A stretch of DNA of 54,789 bases. Origin: an uncultured Nitrosomonas sp. Lineage in GTDB: Bacteria; Pseudomonadota; Gammaproteobacteria; Burkholderiales; Nitrosomonadaceae. A program made the translations under genes and the position numbers. Positions 42,499-52,157 of this stretch are shown piece after piece; the stretch's first letter is position 1; every line of letters begins with the position of its first letter. The stretch lies in assembly GCF_902826915.1 (NCBI RefSeq), contig NZ_CADEGP010000012.1, positions 1 through 54,789 of the forward strand, read 5' to 3'. The notes beneath the pieces were generated by a model. That model had not been told where the DNA came from. It saw only the letters and a list, made by a program, of their open reading frames with translations, and did not search any database.

Positions 42499-43833
42499 CT
42501 ATAGTTTACGTTTTGCTTGTTTATCTAAATTTCGTAAATGAGCCAATTTTTCTTGAATTTTTTGTTCCAGTCCGAAAGCAGTTGGTTGATAAAAATTCAC
42601 TTCAGGCATTTCATCCGGAAAATAATTTTCATCCGCTGCATAGGCCTCCGGGCAATCATGCGCGTAGCGGTAAGCGTTTCCATAGCCGATATCTTGCATC
42701 AGTTTGGTGGGTGCATTACGCAGGTGCATCGGGACGCGGCGTGATTTATCCTGGGTAACCAAGGAGCGTGCTTTCTTGTAAGCTAGATAGGCAGCGTTAC
42801 TTTTCGGCGCGCAGGCCAGATACAAGGTAGCTTGTGCCAACGCCAATTCGCCTTCCGGACTGCCTAGCCGCTCATAAGTCTCACAGGCATCCAATGTTAA
42901 GCGTAGAGCACGCGGATCCGCCAGGCCGATGTCTTCAATGGCCATGCGAATCAATCTTCGTCCGATATACAGCGTATCGGCGCCGCCATCCAGCATGCGA
43001 CACAGCCAATAGAGCGCTGCATCAGGTGAAGACCCGCGAACCGATTTATGTAGTGCGGATATCTGATCGTAAAATTCATCGCCGCCTTTATCAAAGCTGC
43101 GTGCATTGCGTGATAACGTGTTGAGGACAATATCTTTACTGATTTGCGTGATGGATTCAGTTCTGGCTACAGTATGAATTTGTTCTAGCAGATTCAGTAG
43201 TCGTCTGGCATCACCGTCAGCGAATTCGATTAGTAAATTCCTTGCTTCATCAGAAAATTGCACTTTGTCCAGAATTAAATTTTGGGCATGCGCAAATAAT
43301 CGGGATAATTCCTGTTCTGATAAGGCGTTGAGTATATACACTTGAACGCGCGATAACAGTGCATTATTAATTTCAAATGATGGGTTTTCCGTGGTGGCAC
43401 CGATAAAAGTGATTAAGCCCTGTTCTACGTACGGTAAAAAAGCATCTTGCTGTGATTTGTTAAAGCGATGCACTTCATCGACGAAAAGAATGGTGTGCCG
43501 ACTGGCTTGTTGCAGAACTGACTGAGCTTGCTCAATCGCATTGCGAATGTCTTTGACGCCAGACAGCACGGCAGATAGGGCAATGAACTCGCAATCAAAT
43601 TCAGTTGACATGAGACGAGCTAATGTAGTTTTCCCAGTTCCTGGTGGACCCCATAAAATCATCGAATGCGGCTTGCCTGATTCAAATGCCAACCGCAGTG
43701 GTTTTCCTACACCGAGCAGATGATTTTGTCCAATGACGTCGCTTGGTTGCTTGGGACGCAGTAGTTCTGCCAATGGTGCTTTGGGTGCATTAATCGAAAA
43801 AAGGTCCAAATCACTCACTGATGACGTCTGCAT
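42499..43833 (-). CDS. rarA: replication-associated recombination protein A (RarA/MgsA)
   Basis: A 444-aa clamp-loader-like AAA+ ATPase: Walker [13 protein letters not shown], Walker [21 protein letters not shown], sensor 1 [18 protein letters not shown], then MgsA C-terminal domain ([20 protein letters not shown]). It acts at stalled replication forks. The start at 43833 ([12 protein letters not shown]) is chosen; the frame upstream to 44115 overlaps lolA wrongly. It overlaps the lolA end by 23 bp, so the two are translationally coupled. Confidence 0.95.
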   Translation of the reverse strand: MQTSSVSDLDLFSINAPKAPLAELLRPKQPSDVIGQNHLLGVGKPLRLAFESGKPHSMILWGPPGTGKTTLARLMSTEFDCEFIALSAVLSGVKDIRNAIEQAQSVLQQASRHTILFVDEVHRFNKSQQDAFLPYVEQGLITFIGATTENPSFEINNALLSRVQVYILNALSEQELSRLFAHAQNLILDKVQFSDEARNLLIEFADGDARRLLNLLEQIHTVARTESITQISKDIVLNTLSRNARSFDKGGDEFYDQISALHKSVRGSSPDAALYWLCRMLDGGADTLYIGRRLIRMAIEDIGLADPRALRLTLDACETYERLGSPEGELALAQATLYLACAPKSNAAYLAYKKARSLVTQDKSRRVPMHLRNAPTKLMQDIGYGNAYRYAHDCPEAYAADENYFPDEMPEVNFYQPTAFGLEQKIQEKLAHLRNLDKQAKRKL

Positions 43834-44437
43834 TGTCCGGAGGAATGAATGTGAATAAATCAGCGGGCAGGGTGGGGTTTTTATCCAGTTCAGAGAACGA
43901 CAATAATGTTGTTTGTCCGAAATTATCCCGCAATGCCATAACCTTGAGCGTACCATCCGGAGAAAACCCCATCTGGATGAACTCAAAGTTGCTTTCTTTG
44001 TTTTTGGGAATTGCTTCGAGCCATTCCATCTCGTTTTGCACGCCCAGCTCAACCAATTCAAAATTGTCTTCAATCGTACTGCTGCCGGCGAGTAATGCGG
44101 CTGGACTACTGCCAATAGCGAGGTTGAATTGGCGCACAGTTACTTGGTTGAGGTCATGATCATAAAACCAGACTTGCGTGCCGTTGCCAACAATCAGTTG
44201 CTCGTATGGTTTTTCATAAGCCCAGCGGAATTTTTCAGGACGCTCGAACTGCATGGTACCGGTTGATTCTTGGATGGCACGGGAATTTTTGTCGTACAGT
44301 GTTTGTGAGAAGTTTGCTCGAACTGTGCGGGTTTCCTGAATGAAGGCTTTAAGACTGTTAATAGCAGTTGCTTCAGCCAGGACTGGTATCAGACTGAGCA
44401 GCAGCAAGCAGAAAGTTGAACAGCTTAAACGGACCAT
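43811..44437 (-). CDS. lolA: outer-membrane lipoprotein carrier protein LolA
   Basis: A 208-aa periplasmic protein: signal peptide (LLLLSLIPVLAEA), TVRANFSQTLYDKNS, GTMQFERPEKFRWAYEKPYE and QLIVGNGTQVWFYDHDLNQV are standard LolA blocks. It carries lipoproteins from LolCDE to LolB. AAAGGAA precedes the ATG at 44437. It lies 54 bp after ftsK and overlaps rarA. Confidence 0.95.
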   Translation of the reverse strand: MVRLSCSTFCLLLLSLIPVLAEATAINSLKAFIQETRTVRANFSQTLYDKNSRAIQESTGTMQFERPEKFRWAYEKPYEQLIVGNGTQVWFYDHDLNQVTVRQFNLAIGSSPAALLAGSSTIEDNFELVELGVQNEMEWLEAIPKNKESNFEFIQMGFSPDGTLKVMALRDNFGQTTLLSFSELDKNPTLPADLFTFIPPDNADVISE

Positions 44438-44491
44438 AGATTCCTTTAATGAAATGGGTGTGTAGAGCAAAGTATAGCAGCTGGGAATTGA

Positions 44492-46792
44492 TTATTCGTT
44501 ACGTGCCGGAGCTAGTACTTCCCGATTACCGTTACTTTGCATTGAAGAAACCAAGCCGGCTCGTTCCATATCTTCTACAAGACGGGCGGCACGATTATAG
44601 CCGATTCGCAAATTTCTTTGCACGAGAGAGATAGAGGCCCGGCGAGTTTTGATTACAATGGCAACGGCTTCATCATAGAGCGGATCGGCTTCACCTTCGG
44701 ATGGTTTTTTAAGATCGAGTGAGCCACCGGCATCGCTTTCTTCTTCATCGATCTTAAGAATTTCTTCGATGTAGTTGGGTTCTCCATGTTCTTTAAGATA
44801 CTCAACCACCTTGTGCACTTCATGATCGGCGACAAAAGCACCATGAATACGCTGCGGATAGCCGCTGCCGGGTGGTAAATACAACATGTCTCCTTGACCC
44901 AGTAAGGCTTCGGCTCCCATTTGATCAAGGATGGTACGTGAGTCAATCTTGCTCGATACTTGAAAAGCAATTCGGGTCGGAATATTTGCTTTAATCAGAC
45001 CGGTTATCACATCAACGGATGGGCGTTGGGTTGCCAATAACAGATGAATGCCAGATGCACGTGCTTTTTGCGCAAGCCGAGCAATTAATTGTTCAACTTT
45101 CTTGCCGGCGACCATCATCAAATCGGCTAACTCATCAATGACTACGACAATCAGTGGCAATTCTTCTAGATATTCTTGTTCTTCCTCAGGTAGCGTCAGC
45201 GGATTAACTACGGGCTCTTCACTTTTGGTCGCTTCCTGTATTTTCTGGTTATAACCACCGAGATTGCGTACGCCTAATGCAGACATCAGCTTATAACGAC
45301 GCTCCATTTCGGCGACACACCAGCGTAATGCACTAGCAGCTTCGCGCATGTCGGTGACAACCGGTGTCAGTAAATGCGGAATGCCTTCATATACCGATAG
45401 TTCCAGCATTTTTGGATCAATCAGGATCAAGCGGGTTTGATCGGGTGTGGTTTTATAAATAAGGCTTAGAATAACCGCATTGATCGCAACCGATTTGCCT
45501 GAGCCGGTGGTTCCAGCTACCAGTGCATGCGGCATTTTAGCTAAATCCGATACAATCGGACGCCCGCTGATATCTTTACCTAATGCAATGGTCAATGGTG
45601 AAATGGAGTCGGCATACACCTGAGAACTGAGAATCTCCTGGAGTCGGACAATTTGGCGCTTAGGATTGGGAATTTCCAGTCCCATGGTGGTTTTTCCGGG
45701 AATAGTTTCGACTACCCGGATGCTGGCAACCGATAATGCGCGTGCCAGATCTTTTACCAGATTAATGACTTGATTGCCCTTGACGCCAATAGCCGGCTCA
45801 ATTTCATAGCGAGTAATGACAGGCCCAGGGAAGGCTGCAACAACTTTAACATCGACACCAAATTCCTTGAGTTTCCGTTCAATCAGGCGAGAGGTGAATT
45901 CGAGGGTTTCTTTGGATAATATTTCAAAATCCTTATCCGGTTCATCTAGAAGACGCAATGGCGGTAGTGGTGAGTCAGGCAAATCCGAAAATAAGGAAGG
46001 CTGTTTCTCTTTGATAATGCGCTGAGATTTAATAATACTGGTTGTCGGTGGTTCGATATGCAGAATCGGGTTATTTTCTATGCGTTTTTTCTCGCTCTCA
46101 ACGGCTTTTTCTCGGACATGAGAGGCAACGATACCTGCAAATTTGTCTTGTCTTGTTTCCCATGCATTTTTGAGTAGTAATAATAGATTTTCAACACTTT
46201 CACCAAGCATTTCTACAAATCGAACCCATGACAAGCCGGTAAATTGACTAAAGCCGACAGCGATGAGTATTAATAATGTCAGAGTTGATCCCGTAAATCC
46301 CAGTATTTGCGAGAGATAATGGCTAATTGTGTTGCCTAGCATTCCGCCCGGTAGTAAAGGGAGCGAAATGTTGATGGAGTAAAATCTAAGCGATTCCAGA
46401 CCGCTGCTGGCTGATAATAACAGTAAAAAACCGCCAAGAGAAAGTAACAGGGAATGCCGATCAAAGATACCGACGGTATCTATTCGGCGATAACTCCACG
46501 CAATTGCAGACAGAAAGAAGGCAACCCACCACCATGCAGATGCACCAAATAAATACAGCAATAGGTCAGCCAGCCATGCGCCGGCATGTCCTCCTGCATT
46601 TTGGATCTGATTAAAGCCACCGCTATGCGACCAGCCGGCATCACTACGGTCATAGCTAATAAAAATCAATATTAGATAAAGTGCGGCACCCATCAATATC
46701 AATAGCCCGGATTCACGTAATAATCGGGCTACTCTGGGTGAGAAGGAATGGCCGCTTGATTTTTTGGCCATTGGCTTGTTCAATAAACTCAT
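44492..46792 (-). CDS. ftsK: DNA translocase FtsK
   Basis: A 766-aa protein: four N-terminal membrane helices (about residues 25-190), a short linker, the alpha/beta motor with Walker [13 protein letters not shown] (about 425) and Walker [14 protein letters not shown] (about 548), and a C-terminal gamma winged helix ([20 protein letters not shown]) that reads KOPS. It coordinates chromosome dimer resolution with division. The linker is short compared with E. coli, as usual in betaproteobacteria. Confidence 0.97.
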   Translation of the reverse strand: MSLLNKPMAKKSSGHSFSPRVARLLRESGLLILMGAALYLILIFISYDRSDAGWSHSGGFNQIQNAGGHAGAWLADLLLYLFGASAWWWVAFFLSAIAWSYRRIDTVGIFDRHSLLLSLGGFLLLLSASSGLESLRFYSINISLPLLPGGMLGNTISHYLSQILGFTGSTLTLLILIAVGFSQFTGLSWVRFVEMLGESVENLLLLLKNAWETRQDKFAGIVASHVREKAVESEKKRIENNPILHIEPPTTSIIKSQRIIKEKQPSLFSDLPDSPLPPLRLLDEPDKDFEILSKETLEFTSRLIERKLKEFGVDVKVVAAFPGPVITRYEIEPAIGVKGNQVINLVKDLARALSVASIRVVETIPGKTTMGLEIPNPKRQIVRLQEILSSQVYADSISPLTIALGKDISGRPIVSDLAKMPHALVAGTTGSGKSVAINAVILSLIYKTTPDQTRLILIDPKMLELSVYEGIPHLLTPVVTDMREAASALRWCVAEMERRYKLMSALGVRNLGGYNQKIQEATKSEEPVVNPLTLPEEEQEYLEELPLIVVVIDELADLMMVAGKKVEQLIARLAQKARASGIHLLLATQRPSVDVITGLIKANIPTRIAFQVSSKIDSRTILDQMGAEALLGQGDMLYLPPGSGYPQRIHGAFVADHEVHKVVEYLKEHGEPNYIEEILKIDEEESDAGGSLDLKKPSEGEADPLYDEAVAIVIKTRRASISLVQRNLRIGYNRAARLVEDMERAGLVSSMQSNGNREVLAPARNE

Positions 46793-46954
46793 GGGTGTCT
46801 CAGAAACGTAAGGTTTTGTCTGATGGATACCCTGAATTATATAAGAGAATTTGAAGTAATTTCTTCAATGCATCGATAAATGCATTTTTTCTGTAGCTAA
46901 AAAGGATTGATGTATTTGTGCAGAGGATGCTTGTTTTGTGTCCATAAAATGGAA

Positions 46955-47887
46955 TCAATCAGATCTCGAACGTGACAAAATGGCAGCAACAGTGGTTTTT
47001 TCTTTATTAGCGATCGCAGGCAAGGTGGAAACCTGATGTCCTCCATTTTGTTTTGAAATAAAGAGTGCATTTTCTGCACGTTTGCAGAGATTGATTTTGT
47101 TATCTGTTTCTTCAAGCATCGCGATACCGATGCTTATCATGATTTTGTTTTCAGCGTTCTTATCTATGACGGAAGAGATTTTCTTGCGTATAGCTTCACA
47201 TACTTTTTTAGCTTCGATCAAATCTGTCTCAAAAAATACTATGGCAAATACATTGATATCAATACGATAAAGAAAATCGGTTATTCTGATGTTAGTTTTA
47301 ATTTCTTGGGAAATTTTTTTAATGGAATCGTTTTTGCTTTTATAGTCATAGTTGTCACTGAATAATTTCAAAAGATCAATATCGATAATCGCAATGGATA
47401 AACTCCGTTGATATCGTTTGCTACGCACTATTTCCGTATCAAGTTCGGTTTCAAAAGCTTGGCGGTTTTTGTATCCCGTGACAGGATCGATCAATATTTG
47501 ATTCATTAACGTAGTGATATCCACATTTGCTCTTTTGATTTTAATCACCATGTATGCGGAGCAAATGATCAGTAATAAAGTGATTCCCCGATTAAACAAT
47601 ATAATATCTAATGGGACAGCCATGTGCGATGATAGAAAGTATCCCGCAATAGTTAGAGTAAGTCCGAGCGCAGTTACTAGATAGGTAAATTGAATTCCAC
47701 TGACCCATAGACTAGCGAATATTACCAGTGCAAAAGGGACGCCAGCTGCAACACCTAAGGGGAGGCTTAAATCAGTGATGAAAATGGCTATTGTTGCGGC
47801 AAAGATAACAAAGCAGTTGGCTTGGATGGGGAGTTCTCTGAGATGGAGTTTCAAGCTAGTAATTGCTGAGAAAATTTGGCTACGCAT
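46955..47887 (-). CDS. membrane protein with degenerate GGDEF domain
   Basis: 310 aa: five or so membrane helices (residues about 20-120) and a C-terminal GGDEF-like domain (DPVTGYKNRQAFETELDTEI, then LSIAIIDIDLLKLFSDNYDY). The catalytic motif is replaced by RIDINVF where GGDEF is expected (FLYRIDINVFAIVFF), and no RxxD inhibitory site is evident. It is therefore unlikely to make cyclic di-GMP; it may bind GTP or a partner as a sensor. No partner is adjacent. Confidence 0.8.
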   Translation of the reverse strand: MRSQIFSAITSLKLHLRELPIQANCFVIFAATIAIFITDLSLPLGVAAGVPFALVIFASLWVSGIQFTYLVTALGLTLTIAGYFLSSHMAVPLDIILFNRGITLLLIICSAYMVIKIKRANVDITTLMNQILIDPVTGYKNRQAFETELDTEIVRSKRYQRSLSIAIIDIDLLKLFSDNYDYKSKNDSIKKISQEIKTNIRITDFLYRIDINVFAIVFFETDLIEAKKVCEAIRKKISSVIDKNAENKIMISIGIAMLEETDNKINLCKRAENALFISKQNGGHQVSTLPAIANKEKTTVAAILSRSRSD

Positions 47888-48107
47888 TTGTTTAAATGAT
47901 CGCTAATGTAGAAGTGAGGTTGTTATATTAACGGATTATTGAAACCAATCTTTAAATGCTTAATTATTAACGTAGTGGAAATCATAACAATCCGTTTAGT
48001 ATACACTTTTTTGTAAGTTAATCTAAAAATGTGCATGTAAGTTTCTATAAAAGAAGCAAAGTAATGAGTCGATTATCGTAAGAGGATTAGTTGATTCTTA
48101 TTGAACC

Positions 48108-48524
48108 TTAGCCTGTCAATAAAAAAATACGAGTTCCTGCTACACGGTCATGGAGAAATTGGTGATCGCGATCAAATAACGCCCAGATGAATCCGCATCC
48201 AAAAAGAAAAGTGCCTGTTACTGCGAGCAGGTAACGAATAATGGCTTGTTTTTTTGTTAAATTGCCACCATCCGCAGTCACAACACACATCTTCCAAGTC
48301 TGCATGGCTAATGTTTGTCCGCCATGTGTCCAAAACCAAGTGAAGTAATATCCCATGACCAAGAGTAGATAAAATTGAAATAATGGCCGGAAATAAAAAG
48401 CTTGCGTGTCTCTGAAGATAAGATGAAAAATAAACCCCGCAAATAGCAAAACAGCCAATAAAAGCAGAAGCTCATAAATCAGACAAATAATGCGACGCCA
48501 GAAACCGGGTGTGGTGTAAGTCAT
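48108..48524 (-). CDS. RDD family membrane protein (138 aa)
   Basis: The start MTYTTPGFWRRIICLIYELL is the typical RDD opening with Arg in the first helix; later WTHGGQTLAMQTWKMCVVTA and a final helix with FDRDHQFLHDRVAGTRI complete the domain. Three membrane segments. RDD proteins have been linked to ion transport in some bacteria, but the role here is unknown. Confidence 0.88.
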   Translation of the reverse strand: MTYTTPGFWRRIICLIYELLLLLAVLLFAGFIFHLIFRDTQAFYFRPLFQFYLLLVMGYYFTWFWTHGGQTLAMQTWKMCVVTADGGNLTKKQAIIRYLLAVTGTFLFGCGFIWALFDRDHQFLHDRVAGTRIFLLTG

Positions 48525-48658
48525 GTTTGAATTAGATCGGATGTGATCGCACTATATCACTATCTGTTAGCCTGTGCAGTGGAAAAGAATTTTTATGCAT
48601 GTAAAGACTTTTTTATTGTTTTGACAAATTATCCCCGCATTAAGCTCAATCCAGTGAT

Positions 48659-48673
48659 TGATAATTATTATCG
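48659..48673 (+). promoter_or_regulatory. Fur-box-like site upstream of tonB-exbB-exbD
   Basis: TGATAATTATTATCG matches the 7-1-7 Fur consensus TGATAAT-n-ATTATCA at 14 of 15 positions. GATAAT within it could also be the -10 element, so Fur binding would block the promoter. The overlapping continuation ATCGTTTGCGTTATCA gives a second weaker arm. It lies 184 bp before the chosen tonB start (48843), or 83 bp before the upstream ATG. Confidence 0.6.
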
Positions 48674-48842
48674 TTTGCGTTATCATGAAAGGCTGGCCGG
48701 CTTAGTTTCTGGTCAATATATTTAGAGCAGCGCATTGGGTTGATGCGGCGTTCATATGCCTGTTGTTTGGCAAATCAGCGCATTAGCTTGCGGTATTTTG
48801 AAGTCAATAATAAGTATATTTTTCTGGATTTGTTATTCTGTA

Positions 48843-49550
48843 ATGCAATCATTATCTTGGAAAAATAGTGAATATTTTGAGCGGCAACAAAACCTTATTT
48901 CGTTGCCGGGGTTGCTGTTTGTACTGGTAGTGCACGCTGCGTTATTTTATGTGTTATGGAATCAGCGCTTAATTCCAGCTCCTGATCAGGTGGTTACTTT
49001 GTTTGCTGAGCTAATTACTCCGTCAATACCGCGTGCCGCCCCTGAAGCATTGCCGGAGCCTGTGCCTGCTAAGCTTCAGCCAGCCAAGAAACCTGTGGTC
49101 AAGCCCAAACAAGAGCGCCTTGTCGCTAAAGCTCTCGCAATTCCTAAGCAAGAATATGCCGAGGTTGTTCCAGAGCCATTGCCGGCACCGATTCGGGAAC
49201 AAACGAGAGAATCCAGATCCTTGCCGGATGCTGCACCAGCACAAATGCCAACGGGGCCTATGACGTTGGCTTCGGAATTATCCGTTTCTTGCCCTAAATT
49301 ATCTCCGCCAGCGTATCCTGCCATCTCGCGACGCATGGGTGAAGAGGGTAAATTGGTGTTGCGTGTAGAGCTGGATGAGAGTGGACGTATTGATGATGCA
49401 AAAGTTCTTAATAGCAGTGGCTATGAGCGTCTTGATACTGCGGCATTGGCTGCAGTGAAGAGCTGGCACTGTAATCCGTCGTTGCGTAACGGCCAGCCCG
49501 TTCGAGCGATAGCCTTACAACCTTTTAATTTTGTACTGCAAGGAAATTAA
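48843..49550 (+). CDS. tonB: TonB-family energy transducer
   Basis: From the ATG at 48843 the product has 235 aa: one N-terminal anchor (LPGLLFVLVVHAALFYVLW), a Pro/Lys/Glu-rich periplasm-spanning linker (PEPVPAKLQPAKKPVVKPKQ) and a TonB C-terminal domain (PAYPAISRRMGEEGKLVLRV; GYERLDTAALAAVKSW). The ATG at 48756 would add an extra hydrophobic segment and is less likely. It heads a tonB-exbB-exbD operon that powers outer-membrane receptors, presumably siderophore or heme receptors given the Fur-like box. Confidence 0.88.
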   Translation: MQSLSWKNSEYFERQQNLISLPGLLFVLVVHAALFYVLWNQRLIPAPDQVVTLFAELITPSIPRAAPEALPEPVPAKLQPAKKPVVKPKQERLVAKALAIPKQEYAEVVPEPLPAPIREQTRESRSLPDAAPAQMPTGPMTLASELSVSCPKLSPPAYPAISRRMGEEGKLVLRVELDESGRIDDAKVLNSSGYERLDTAALAAVKSWHCNPSLRNGQPVRAIALQPFNFVLQGN

Positions 49551-49553
49551 TTC

Positions 49554-50312
49554 ATGGAACAAGGACTCGGCTTTTCCCATTTTCTCGATCAGATTGATGG
49601 AGTGGGCATCAGTGTACTTGTATTACTATTGTCACTATCGATTGCGAGCTGGTATCTAATTATCACAAAAAGTATTGCAAATATAATTGCTAAACGCCGT
49701 GCTGAGGCTTTTTTGAAGCATTTTTGGAGTTTTGATTCACTGCAAACGGCTCATATTGAGTTAAGAAACGCCGTGCCAAATAATGCATTCTCAGAGCTTG
49801 CTAAGCTGGGTATTGATGCGGCAGCTGATTCCAAATTACACAGCACGCATAAATTGGCTGCTGCGGGAGGGACGAGCGAGTTTCTGACGCGCACTTTACG
49901 CAACGGTATCGATCAGGAAGCTACTCGGATTGAGAATGGCTTGACGTTAATCGCAACAGCAGGTTCGGCAGCACCCTATATTGGTTTATTTGGAACGGTA
50001 TGGGGTATTTATCATGCGCTGATACAAATTGGACTTTCGGGGCAGGGTACTTTAGATAAGGTCGCTGGTCCTGTTGGCGAAGCATTAATCATGACAGCGT
50101 TAGGGCTGGCGGTAGCTATTCCAGCAGTGCTTGCGTATAACGCTTTTGTACGTCGTAATCGTATCTGGCTTGCGCGTCTGGAAGCTTTTGCGCATGATCT
50201 GTTTATACTGATAACGGTTGGAGATAACAATGATACTCCATTCTCTGCGCCACATTCGCAGCGCGAAATAAGCACAAGCACAATTGATGTTGCGATAGAA
50301 AGGGGGCAATAA
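49554..50312 (+). CDS. exbB: MotA/TolQ/ExbB proton channel family protein
   Basis: 252 aa with three membrane helices (GISVLVLLLSLSIASWYLII; APYIGLFGTVWGIYHALIQI; GEALIMTALGLAVAIPAVLA). The LIATAGSAAPYIGLFGTVWG and TALGLAVAIPAVLAYN blocks are diagnostic of ExbB. With ExbD it couples proton flow to TonB. It starts 4 bp after tonB and its stop overlaps the exbD start by one base (TAATG), a tight operon. Confidence 0.95.
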   Translation: MEQGLGFSHFLDQIDGVGISVLVLLLSLSIASWYLIITKSIANIIAKRRAEAFLKHFWSFDSLQTAHIELRNAVPNNAFSELAKLGIDAAADSKLHSTHKLAAAGGTSEFLTRTLRNGIDQEATRIENGLTLIATAGSAAPYIGLFGTVWGIYHALIQIGLSGQGTLDKVAGPVGEALIMTALGLAVAIPAVLAYNAFVRRNRIWLARLEAFAHDLFILITVGDNNDTPFSAPHSQREISTSTIDVAIERGQ

Positions 50313-50731
50313 TGGCGTTTGGAAGTATGCAAGATAGCGGGCGCCAGGCCCCTATGTCAGAAATTAATGTGGTGCCGCTGGTTGATGTGATGCTGGTATT
50401 GTTAATCATTTTTATTATTACAGCACCACTTCTTACTCATTCCGTCAAGATTGATCTGCCAAAAGCAGAGAATGTTCCAAATATCACACAAACTGAGCAT
50501 GTTGAATTGGCTATACGTGCGGATGGTAGCCTATTCTGGAATGGAGAACCCGAAGTGCTGGAGCAATTAGCATCGCGTTTTGCTGCAAAAATAAGCCAGG
50601 AACCTGAAGCTGAATTACATCTTCACGCAGATAAATTGGCGCACTACGAACATATTGCACGGGTAATGAGCATTGCGGCCAAAGCGGGCATGACAAGAAT
50701 CGGCTTTATTACAGATCCTTCGGAAAGATGA
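50312..50731 (+). CDS. exbD: ExbD biopolymer transport protein
   Basis: 139 aa: short cytoplasmic start (MSEINVVPLVDVMLVLLIIF, with the conserved Asp in the membrane helix) and a periplasmic domain (AIRADGSLFWNGEP; ELHLHADKLAHYEHIARVMS). Conserved NVxPLVDVMLVLLIIF is diagnostic. Its last 23 bp overlap, on the opposite strand, the end of the histidine kinase gene. Confidence 0.95.
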   Translation: MAFGSMQDSGRQAPMSEINVVPLVDVMLVLLIIFIITAPLLTHSVKIDLPKAENVPNITQTEHVELAIRADGSLFWNGEPEVLEQLASRFAAKISQEPEAELHLHADKLAHYEHIARVMSIAAKAGMTRIGFITDPSER

Positions 50732-52109
50732 GTGTAAAACTTGTAGGATTTCTGCGGTGAATAGTTAACTCTGCGCTTATCTGCTCACTTAGCAATTGAA
50801 CGAGTTGTAGACCTAGTGTAGGCGTATTTTCAATGTCAAAATCATCTGATATGCCAATTCCATTATCACTAATACGTATCAACAACTGATTTGAATTATG
50901 ATGTTTTAGGTTAATCTGAATCGTTCCCGAACGATTTCCTGGAAAAGCATACTTTATTGCGTTTGTGCATAATTCATTTAGAAGGAGACCTAAAGGGATA
51001 CTGATATTGATTGGGATGAGAATTTCATCTGTTTCAATTTTAGTTTTTATCTTTGAAGCTTCTGGTGTGTAAGAAACTAAAAGATTATTTACTAAAGAAT
51101 CGATAAAGCTGGAAAAGTCTACTTGCGAGAAATCTTGCGACTGATATAAGATTTGATGAATTAATGCCATCGATTTAACTCTATGCTGACTTTCCGTCAA
51201 AACGGTTATTGCAGTGCTGTCATATACAGTTTCGGATTGCATTCCTAAAAGACTGTCGATAATTTGCAGGTTGTTCTTAATTCTGTGATGAATTTCCGAT
51301 AATAATAAATCTTTTTCCTTCAGAGCAGCCATAAGTTGTTCTTCTTGGTGTTTGCGCGTGGTGATATCGATAACAGAAGCTAACACTAAAGTTCCTTCAG
51401 TTGTTTGAATAGGATTCAAGCCAACTTCAACCGGAAATTCTTTGCCGCTCTTATGTAAACCATAAAGATCGCGTCCATGCCCCATGTCGCGTTTGCTGGA
51501 GTGTTCCAAGAAACTCCTCCTTAATTTAGTGTGTTGAGTTCTATGTGATATTGGTATGAGTATTTCTATGGGTTCTCCTATCATTTCCTGGCGTTGATAG
51601 CCGAATAATTCTTCGGTGGTAGAATTGACCATTATGATTTTTCCTTTGTGATCAGTCATTACCATGCCATTGGGTGATGCTTCTACAGCTAGATGAATCA
51701 TTTTCTCGGCTTGTTTGCGATCAGAAATGTCGACGATAACAGCTAGTACGAATGTACCGTCACTTTTAGTTTCAACGGGATTAAGGCCAACTTCAACCGG
51801 AAATTCTTTACCACTCTTGTGTAGTCCATATAGATCCCTGCCATGACCCATTGGGCGAGATTTTGATTCCTTAATGTAAGTAAGCCGTAATTCTGGGTGA
51901 TGTATACGAAATTGTTCTGGAATTAGAATTTCTATAGATTTTCCAATGAGTTCTTGTCGGGAGTAACCGAAAAGTTTCTCTGAAGCTGAATTAACCATGA
52001 CAATTTCACCATCACTATTAGTCATCACCACGCTATTGGGAGAGGCCTCGACAGCAAGATATACCATTTCTTCAGGGTTGCTGAATTTCTTATACCGATT
52101 AGATGCCAT
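50709..52109 (-). CDS. PAS-PAS histidine kinase (HisKA_2 type)
   Basis: 466 aa, soluble: two PAS domains (about residues 15-135 and 138-260) that are near-duplicates (both carry MGHGRDLYGLHKSGKEFPVE), then a HisKA_2 phospho-acceptor region (LSEIHHRIKNNLQIIDSLLG, His of HHRIKNN) and a HATPase domain (LLLNELCTNAIKYAFPGN; ISDNGIGISDD). No input helix is present, so it senses inside the cell. It follows the REC-GGDEF-EAL gene by 48 bp on the same strand, its likely phosphorylation partner. Confidence 0.92.
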   Translation of the reverse strand: MASNRYKKFSNPEEMVYLAVEASPNSVVMTNSDGEIVMVNSASEKLFGYSRQELIGKSIEILIPEQFRIHHPELRLTYIKESKSRPMGHGRDLYGLHKSGKEFPVEVGLNPVETKSDGTFVLAVIVDISDRKQAEKMIHLAVEASPNGMVMTDHKGKIIMVNSTTEELFGYQRQEMIGEPIEILIPISHRTQHTKLRRSFLEHSSKRDMGHGRDLYGLHKSGKEFPVEVGLNPIQTTEGTLVLASVIDITTRKHQEEQLMAALKEKDLLLSEIHHRIKNNLQIIDSLLGMQSETVYDSTAITVLTESQHRVKSMALIHQILYQSQDFSQVDFSSFIDSLVNNLLVSYTPEASKIKTKIETDEILIPINISIPLGLLLNELCTNAIKYAFPGNRSGTIQINLKHHNSNQLLIRISDNGIGISDDFDIENTPTLGLQLVQLLSEQISAELTIHRRNPTSFTLIFPKDL

Positions 52110-52157
52110 GTTTTACTTTTATTTAATTGTGAGTCAAAGTAGCTAGGAAAATAACAA

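Noticed and set aside
48543..48725. 60-aa ORF upstream of tonB
   Set aside because: It overlaps the promoter/Fur-box region and has no ribosome site or recognisable sequence.
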